A DNA stretch of 20,210 nt. It comes from CAZTLI01 sp964614375. GTDB lineage: Bacteria; Chloroflexota; Anaerolineae; Aggregatilineales; Phototrophicaceae. A program made the position numbers and the translations under genes. The stretch spans positions 1 to 20,210 of the forward strand of contig CAZTLI010000038.1 in NCBI GenBank assembly GCA_964614375.1, written 5' to 3'. Shown one piece after another: positions 15,452 to 20,210 of the stretch. Within the stretch, counting starts at the first letter, position 1. The number at the start of each line of letters is the position of its first letter. The notes below the pieces were generated by a model. It was not told the origin of the DNA and did no database searches. It worked only from the letters and a program-made list of their open reading frames with translations.

Positions 15452-16240
15452 GTGCCTACACTGGTAACCGAACAGGGGATTGTCCATTATGAAACCTATG
15501 GTCGTGGACGCCCTGTTCTTTTATTGCATGGTTGGTTAGGGTCATGGGAACTCTATCGGGATACGATTCAAGTTCTTGGGAAAGAATTTCGTACCTATTC
15601 CCTTGACTTTTTTGGCTTTGGTGATTCCTTCTCGCGCGATTTCAATTTCTCCGTCCAGAATTTCGTGCAACTGGTAAATCAATTCCTTGACCGATTGGGT
15701 ATTCCCAAAGCGCCGCTTATCGGGCATTCAATGGGCGGGACGGTCTCGCTCGGTGCCGCCATCCGTTACCCTGAACAGGTGGTGAAGGTCGTTGTCATTG
15801 GTTCGCCTATTCAAGGGTCATCGCTGAATCCCATCCTCAAACTATCGGGCTATAAGGGCTTCGCCAATCTTGTGTGGACGGCGCCCGTGCTGCTGCGCTT
15901 GTTTTTACGCATTTATTCTTATCGGATGGCGCGTGATGGGAAGAAGCTCGGCGACATGATTACGACGGATGCGTCCAAAGTATCGGCTGATTCTTTCTTC
16001 CAGAGCATCGGCACATTGCGGCAGACGGACTTGCGTGCCCAAATCGGTGATTTAAAGATGCCGGTGATGGGGGTGTTTGGTAAGCGGGATATTATCGTCA
16101 ATCCCAAACAGTCACAGGTCTTGCGCCAATATATCCCCACCAGCCGTATTGAGTGGTTTGAAGGGTCGGGTCACTTCCCGATGATTGATGAACCAGACCG
16201 TTTCCACGATGTCATTCGCGACTTTTTGAACAATGGTTGA
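15452..16240 (+). CDS. Alpha/beta hydrolase
   Basis: A 262-residue protein of the alpha/beta-hydrolase superfamily, soluble, without a signal peptide. The oxyanion-hole motif LLLHGWLGS lies near residue 28. The nucleophile elbow GHSMGG gives S93, the acid is D213 in GKRDIIVNP, and the base is H241 in GSGHFPMIDEP, so the triad is complete. The lid region (about 125-190, LVWTAPVLLRLFLRIYSYRMARDG) is hydrophobic, which would suit a lipid or acyl-ester substrate; this is an inference. The start is a GTG at 15452 with GAGG upstream. It is the third gene of the unit driven from 13805. Substrate unknown; an esterase, lipase or haloperoxidase-like role is possible. Confidence 0.88.
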   Translation: MPTLVTEQGIVHYETYGRGRPVLLLHGWLGSWELYRDTIQVLGKEFRTYSLDFFGFGDSFSRDFNFSVQNFVQLVNQFLDRLGIPKAPLIGHSMGGTVSLGAAIRYPEQVVKVVVIGSPIQGSSLNPILKLSGYKGFANLVWTAPVLLRLFLRIYSYRMARDGKKLGDMITTDASKVSADSFFQSIGTLRQTDLRAQIGDLKMPVMGVFGKRDIIVNPKQSQVLRQYIPTSRIEWFEGSGHFPMIDEPDRFHDVIRDFLNNG

Positions 16241-16247
16241 TGCCACG

Positions 16248-16262
16248 CTGCCTAATGGGCAG
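16248..16262 (+). terminator. Possible weak terminator hairpin after the hydrolase
   Basis: CTGCC (16248-16252) and GGCAG (16258-16262) pair 8 bases after the stop, but only TT follows. Two further small hairpins lie at 16299-16311 (CCTGT/ACAGG) and 16319-16335 (GAGCC/GGCTC). The region may end the operon without a classical T-tract. Confidence 0.3.
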
Positions 16263-16388
16263 TTCGTGACAATCGGCGTGATAAGTTCCGTAATTATGCC
16301 TGTTTAACAGGAGATGCTGAGCCTCAGGGCGGCTCACCTATGGCTTTTACCGCTGTTGTGAATTACCCCGTCAAACCCCTTTAACTTT

Positions 16389-16417
16389 TTGCGTTTCTGG
16401 CGTGGACAGACTATAGT
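16389..16417 (+). promoter_or_regulatory. Probable promoter of the hexapeptide-repeat gene
   Basis: TTGCGT (16389-16394), exactly 17 bases, then TATAGT (16412-16417). This predicts a start near 16424 and a leader of about 60 bases before the ATG at 16486. Confidence 0.6.
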
Positions 16418-16485
16418 TGAGTCAAGTGGAGTGCCACTACGGTTTAGTGCAATTTCTATTCGCGCCTATTGCATGAGGTGTACGA

Positions 16486-17811
16486 ATGTATCGCTATGTA
16501 ATCGAAGACGAACGGCATGTGCCCCCGTTTAATGAGCCAGCTAGCCAGCTCACCATTGGCACGCGCGTCTTAAAAATTCATCAAGAAGAATTGTTGATTA
16601 ATTATTTTGGCTCGCAACTGGAGCTAGGGCCATCACCACAAAATGACGAAGGTCTGGGTATCATTCAGGGGGAGGCCATTTGTTACCGGGACAACCTCTG
16701 GTTTGATGCAGAATTCCTCGAATATTTTATGGATCATGCCCGCAAACATGCTCGTGCAACCGGGCGAGCCAGCCGCGCGGCCTTTTCGAGCACCGATAAG
16801 GCATTCCGGCGCTATACACTGCCCTTGACGATTAACTTTGAGCAAGAGCTTGATGCCAATGGGAATACGATTTATCTGATTGATATGTGGTATTTCCCCA
16901 ATGGTTATACGCCAGAGATTGACCCGATTGTTATTCCAAGCGATGCCCATGAAATCGGCTTTTACAGCGTGCCCGATTTCATGACGATGGAGCAGGGAAA
17001 ACTCACCCATTATGCCGCAATGCGCGCCGTCGTTTCCATTGAAACGTGGGCCCACGTTTATTTTGCCACTATCATCTACAGCAATTTCGGACGTGCTGGA
17101 CGCCTGGATAAAAAGATCGAAATCAGCTTGTTTGCACAGTTGAAACTACTCTGGCACGCCATTATCGAACAAAAGCAAATCCTCAGCGCGTCGGGTGCAG
17201 TGAAAATCGGTAAGAACTGCGCTATTGATCCCTCTGCTGTGATTCGTGGCCCCGCAAAAATTGGCGATAATGTGTCGATTGGGGCGGGTGTGGTGATTGA
17301 TAATTGCACCATTGGCGACAATGTGTCGATTGATGCCGGATGTGTATTGATGATGAGTTCCGTTGCGAACAACTGCTTCTTACCATTTCGTGCGGCACTC
17401 TATCTCACAGCCGTGATGGAAAACACCATTATCGCCCAGAATACCTGCCTTCAAATGTGTGTGATTGGTCGCAATAGTTTTGTCGGCGCCGGCAGCACGT
17501 TCACCGACTTTAATCTCCTCGCCCAAAAGCCGATTCGCGCCTCTCGACAGGACGGGTCGCTGGCGTATGTCGATGAAATTGTGCTCGGCAGCGCCATCGG
17601 GCATAACTGCCGCATTGGGTCGGGTATGGTCGTATTTCCGGGTCGCATGATTGAGTCGGATGTGGTGCTGGTGGCATCGCCATCGCGACGGGTGATTTCG
17701 CGCGGGGTGATGTTTGAAGAGAGTGATCATCATGTCGTGCCGGGTGGAAGAGTCCATCACCGGTTTTACCCGCGTGCAGATGAAGAACCCGCTATGAAGG
17801 AAGAGTGGTAA
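16486..17811 (+). CDS. Left-handed beta-helix (hexapeptide repeat) protein, acyltransferase- or pyrophosphorylase-like
   Basis: A 441-residue protein. Residues about 235-400 carry hexapeptide repeats of the [LIV]-G-x-x-x-x type: KIGKNCAIDPSAVIRGPAKIG, then NVSIGAGVVIDNCTIG, then NVSIDAGCVL, and later VIGRNSFVGAGSTF and AIGHNCRIGSGMVVFPG. This folds as a left-handed beta-helix, which usually trimerises and carries acyl- or acetyltransferase activity, as in LpxA/LpxD and GlmU. The N-terminal 230 residues are not a recognisable nucleotidyltransferase, and I do not identify them; they include an Arg/Ala-rich helix (HARKHARATGRASRAAF) and a strand-rich segment around IYLIDMWYFPNGYTPEIDP. The active-site His of LpxA-type enzymes cannot be placed. 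The ATG has GAGGTG upstream. A strong terminator follows, and the acyl-reductase-like gene lies 161 bases downstream. Confidence 0.75.
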   Translation: MYRYVIEDERHVPPFNEPASQLTIGTRVLKIHQEELLINYFGSQLELGPSPQNDEGLGIIQGEAICYRDNLWFDAEFLEYFMDHARKHARATGRASRAAFSSTDKAFRRYTLPLTINFEQELDANGNTIYLIDMWYFPNGYTPEIDPIVIPSDAHEIGFYSVPDFMTMEQGKLTHYAAMRAVVSIETWAHVYFATIIYSNFGRAGRLDKKIEISLFAQLKLLWHAIIEQKQILSASGAVKIGKNCAIDPSAVIRGPAKIGDNVSIGAGVVIDNCTIGDNVSIDAGCVLMMSSVANNCFLPFRAALYLTAVMENTIIAQNTCLQMCVIGRNSFVGAGSTFTDFNLLAQKPIRASRQDGSLAYVDEIVLGSAIGHNCRIGSGMVVFPGRMIESDVVLVASPSRRVISRGVMFEESDHHVVPGGRVHHRFYPRADEEPAMKEEW

Positions 17812-17830
17812 CCCTCGTGCCACATTCGCG

Positions 17831-17858
17831 CAGGGTATCATACCGGATACCCTGTTTT
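17831..17858 (+). terminator. Strong Rho-independent terminator
   Basis: A perfect 9-bp stem, CAGGGTATC (17831-17839) with GATACCCTG (17846-17854), a 6-base loop and TTTT at 17855-17858. It lies 20 bases after the hexapeptide-gene stop and separates that gene from the reductase gene. Confidence 0.9.
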
Positions 17859-17972
17859 ATCTTCTAAGTCTTCACTTTCAATGTAACTGTTACGCTCTTA
17901 ATACAGTTTTTCATGTACAATGAGAAATAGGGTACAACTTGTTAGCGTCGCCAATTCTCAGGAGCATCTTTC

Positions 17973-19085
17973 GTGGACGACCTCACCTTTGCTTTTATCA
18001 TCCACCCCATTCAAATCAAGAAAGATGTGTCACGTAAGTTTCCATTGTTGGGCAAAATTCTGCCAGAACCCGTTATCAACTATGCTTCGCGTTATTTCCC
18101 GCCGCTGTTTATTTCTCATATCGAAGGTGTCCAATCGCAGGCAACAGGGGCGGTGGCGCACGGCTGGTTTTTGGCGTGCCCATTTACGCCACCGACGATG
18201 ATGTCACTGCCCGTCGAGACGGTCTATCGCAAATTGGTGGCGACGGGCCAAAAAGCCGCAGAATTGGGCGCAAAAATCGTTGGACTGGGCGCATTTACGT
18301 CGGTTGTGGGGGATGCCGGAATCACCATTGCTGACCGATTAGACGTGGCAGTAACAACCGGTGATAGTTATACGGTGTGCATTGCGATAGAAGCCCTTTA
18401 TGAAGCCGCGCATAATATGGGAATCGCTGTCAGTCAAACGACAGTGGCGGTGGTGGGTGCCACCGGGGCGATTGGCAAGGCGTGCGCGCACATGCTAGCG
18501 CAAGACTGTGGAAAGTTAATCCTTGTAGGTCGTCGTGATGATGCGGTGCAAAAGGTGCGCGAACAGTGTGACGGACAATTCGCACAGGTTGTCGCTTCGA
18601 CTGACATTCACAGGGTCTATGAAGCTGACCTCGTGCTGACAGTGACCAGCTCGCTAAACACGGTGATAGAACCCCAACATCTAAAACCGGGCGCGGTAGT
18701 GCTGGATGTAGCGCGGCCTCGTGATGTGTCGGTACGGGTCGCGGCAGAACGAGATGATGTGTTAGTGATTGAAGGTGGCATGGTCGAAGTGCCGGGTTCA
18801 AATCTCAATTTCAATTTTGACTTTGGCTTTCCACCACGCAAGGCCTTTGCGTGTATGGCAGAAACGATGATTCTGGCACTTGAGGGTCGCTTCGAGGATT
18901 ATACGGTTGGTCGCGACCTCAAGATTGACCAGATTCAGGAAATTAGTGCGCTCGCAACGCGGCATGGCTTTAAGTTGGCAGGATTACGCAGCTTTGAACA
19001 CGCCGTGACCGAAGAAAAAATTGGTTCGATACGCGAACGGGCGTTGATGACACGTAAACGCTGGTCGCCAGCGGTTGGCACATAG
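17973..19085 (+). CDS. Acyl-[acyl-carrier-protein] reductase (AAR)-like oxidoreductase
   Basis: A 370-residue protein that resembles the cyanobacterial long-chain acyl-ACP reductase along its length. An N-terminal alpha/beta region is followed by AELGAKIVGLGAFTSVVG and TTGDSYTVCIA, then a Rossmann nucleotide loop VAVVGATGAIGKACA (158-172). Next come VLDVARPRDVS and VIEGGMVEVPG, then FACMAET with C294 in the position of the active-site Cys (C294, as I recall, in the Synechococcus enzyme), and LEGRFEDYTVGRDL. AAR reduces acyl-ACP with NADPH to a fatty aldehyde through a Cys-thioester, in the cytoplasm. No aldehyde-deformylating oxygenase is in the window. The product could be aldehyde or alcohol, so the substrate is inferred. 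The start is GTG 17973 with AGGAG 9 bases upstream. A TACAAT at 17916-17921 may be part of its promoter, with no convincing -35. Confidence 0.78.
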   Translation: MDDLTFAFIIHPIQIKKDVSRKFPLLGKILPEPVINYASRYFPPLFISHIEGVQSQATGAVAHGWFLACPFTPPTMMSLPVETVYRKLVATGQKAAELGAKIVGLGAFTSVVGDAGITIADRLDVAVTTGDSYTVCIAIEALYEAAHNMGIAVSQTTVAVVGATGAIGKACAHMLAQDCGKLILVGRRDDAVQKVREQCDGQFAQVVASTDIHRVYEADLVLTVTSSLNTVIEPQHLKPGAVVLDVARPRDVSVRVAAERDDVLVIEGGMVEVPGSNLNFNFDFGFPPRKAFACMAETMILALEGRFEDYTVGRDLKIDQIQEISALATRHGFKLAGLRSFEHAVTEEKIGSIRERALMTRKRWSPAVGT

Positions 19086-19399
19086 TGCAGGGAGAGCGAG
19101 GCACAGTTCATGCGGTTTTTTGCGGAATTGAACAAACGGTGATGTATTTACACATTACAGAATAGTAGGGGGAATTTGTTCCTATTCTAACCAAGTTTAA
19201 ACGGAATTTTTAGGCGTAAACGACTATGATTCAAGACAATGAACACTATTAGGCGGCGTATCTATGAAGTTAGCATCTCGCAACTTTCATACTCGCATCA
19301 TGCAGGTTTGCCTTATATAGTGTATATTAAGGGTATGTATAGTCTTGATTATGGTTCACACATCGAACCACATTCTATAGACGGTTAGGGGCAACACGC
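19086..19399. other. 314-base AT-rich intergenic region with inverted repeats
   Basis: No gene is convincing here. It holds a 7-bp near-perfect inverted repeat GTGATGT/ACATTAC (19139-19158), an imperfect hairpin at 19160-19187 (GAATA/TATTC enclosing GGAA/TTCC), an AT-rich block 19313-19343 with several TATAGT- and TATATT-like -10 hexamers, and a 6-bp inverted repeat TGGTTC/GAACCA (19352-19370). The last lies 30 bases before the response-regulator ATG. No -35 is well placed, so I give no single promoter. An 18-codon frame (19264-19320) is too short to support. Confidence 0.4.
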
Positions 19400-20210
19400 A
19401 TGAGTAAAGGTCGGATACTGGTTGTCGAAGATGATTTCGATATTTCTAACATGCTCCGCATCTATTTCACGGGGCAGGGGTACGATGTGCAAGTGGCACA
19501 ACGCGGTAACGATGCGCTGTCCGCAATCCGCAAACAACTGCCAAATTTAATTATTCTCGACATCATGCTGCCGGATATGAACGGTTATGATGTATGCCGG
19601 GAACTGCGGACGACCACCCGCACACGCAATATCCCAATCATTTTCTTGACCCAAAAAGATGAACGCAGCGATAGGATTAGTGGGTTGGAATTGGGCGCGG
19701 ATGATTATATCACCAAGCCGTTTGATATTGAGGAACTGAAGCTGCGCGTTGGCAATTCCATTAATGCGTCTAAACGCCAGACTCAGATGGATTCCAAGTC
19801 CAATTTACCAACCGGACGCCTGATTGAAGATCACCTGCGCGATTTGATGCGTGGTGAACAGCCCTGGGTCTACATTGACATGAAGATCAACAATTTCGAT
19901 CTGTTTATGGAAGTGTATGGCTGGGCTGCGGGCGATGAAGTGATCCGTTTTTCGGCTATTTTGTTGAGTGAAGTGGTTGATGAACTGGGTACCGCGGATG
20001 ACTTGCTTGGGCATCCGGGACGCGACAACTTCATCATCATTTCGCATACCAATAATGCAACACGTCTGGTCGAGCGATTGTCTGAACGCTTCAATGAAGA
20101 AGTCAAACAGCATTATTCGTTTATTGATCGTGAACGGGGCTATATCCTCGTGCCGGATACCACCAATGGGGAACGACAGGTTGATTTAATGACCCTATCT
20201 ATCGGGTCGG
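19400..20210 (+). CDS. Response regulator with REC domain and degenerate GGDEF-like domain (3' end outside window)
   Basis: The frame is open from ATG 19400 to the window end (270 codons shown). Residues 1-118 are a complete receiver domain: acidic pocket E10/D11/D12, phospho-acceptor D54 in LDIMLPDMNGYDV, switch T84 in FLTQK, and K106 in YITKPFD. From about 135 the sequence follows a GGDEF fold: LPTGRLIEDHL, then YIDMKINNFDLFMEVYGWAAGDEVIRF, then LGHPGRDNFIIIS. The signature GG(D/E)EF is replaced by GRDNF (207-211), so diguanylate cyclase activity is unlikely; it may bind nucleotide or act as a protein-interaction module. A TAGGGGC sits about 12 bases before the ATG. No histidine kinase is in the window. 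Partial: the C terminus could add more domains. Confidence 0.85.
   Translation, partial: MSKGRILVVEDDFDISNMLRIYFTGQGYDVQVAQRGNDALSAIRKQLPNLIILDIMLPDMNGYDVCRELRTTTRTRNIPIIFLTQKDERSDRISGLELGADDYITKPFDIEELKLRVGNSINASKRQTQMDSKSNLPTGRLIEDHLRDLMRGEQPWVYIDMKINNFDLFMEVYGWAAGDEVIRFSAILLSEVVDELGTADDLLGHPGRDNFIIISHTNNATRLVERLSERFNEEVKQHYSFIDRERGYILVPDTTNGERQVDLMTLSIGS

Noticed and set aside
16299..16335. Cluster of small hairpins as a possible structured RNA or riboswitch
   Set aside because: Stems are only 5 bp, there is no conserved riboswitch motif I recognise, and the downstream promoter at 16389 starts after them.
17831..17854. 9-bp inverted repeat read as an operator for the acyl-reductase gene
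   Set aside because: It lies 20 bases after a stop codon and is followed by TTTT, which fits a terminator better.
19264..19320. 18-codon frame upstream of the response regulator, possibly a leader peptide
   Set aside because: Very short, weak ribosome-binding site, and no run of regulatory codons or terminator/antiterminator pair follows.

Overview
The window is a gene-dense (about 90% coding) bacterial chromosome segment of moderate GC content. It carries no rRNA, tRNA, CRISPR array or recognisable transposase. The mix of genes fits best with a Chloroflexota (Anaerolineae-like) bacterium: DUF4388 protein plus MglA/CvnD-like GTPase, a GAP1-like protein, a multi-membrane-span Ser/Thr kinase, YbjN/CesT-like and DUF3048 proteins, and a lipoprotein with a classical lipobox. 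That assignment is an inference from gene content, not from a marker gene.

Layout. Positions 1-1037 hold the 3' part of a hydantoinase B/oxoprolinase-type gene. A Crp/Fnr-like regulator (minus, 1245-1916) is divergent from a leucine-carboxyl-methyltransferase-type SAM methyltransferase (2064-2855). Two very large plus-strand genes follow. The first is a 1049-residue protein that resembles GTPase-associated protein 1 (GAP1) at its N terminus. The second is a 1329-residue Ser/Thr kinase with a kinase domain, a helical-repeat region, about 16 membrane spans and an acidic tail of 13-residue Thr-Glu repeats. Each has its own promoter-like sequence, and a terminator lies between them. Converging on the kinase from the minus strand are a YbjN/CesT-like protein and, 9 bases upstream of it, a TPR / Thr-Gly-rich linker / trypsin-fold / double-zinc-ribbon protein that has lost the catalytic His and Ser. 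A DUF3048 lipoprotein lies further upstream on the same strand.

From 13.8 kb a strong sigma70-type promoter drives a plus-strand set: DUF4388/winged-helix protein, small Ras-like GTPase, alpha/beta hydrolase. Next come a left-handed beta-helix (hexapeptide) protein with its own promoter and a strong terminator, then a homologue of the cyanobacterial acyl-ACP reductase with the active-site Cys and the nucleotide-binding loop retained. The window ends inside a response regulator fused to a degenerate GGDEF domain.

How the genes may work together: much of the window (2.9-15.4 kb and the last gene) is signalling machinery, namely kinase, GAP1-like protein, GTPase with DUF4388 partner, zinc-ribbon pseudo-protease, chaperone-like YbjN protein and response regulator. 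The best candidate for an undescribed system is the GAP1-like / membrane-kinase / pseudo-protease / YbjN cluster at 2973-12176. There the kinase tail carries a regular array of T-E-(I/L/V/M)-D motifs, which fit the pThr-x-x-Asp consensus for FHA-domain binding, and the neighbouring pseudo-protease carries its own array of Thr-Gly motifs. The second half (15.4-19.1 kb) looks like lipid or acyl-group metabolism.
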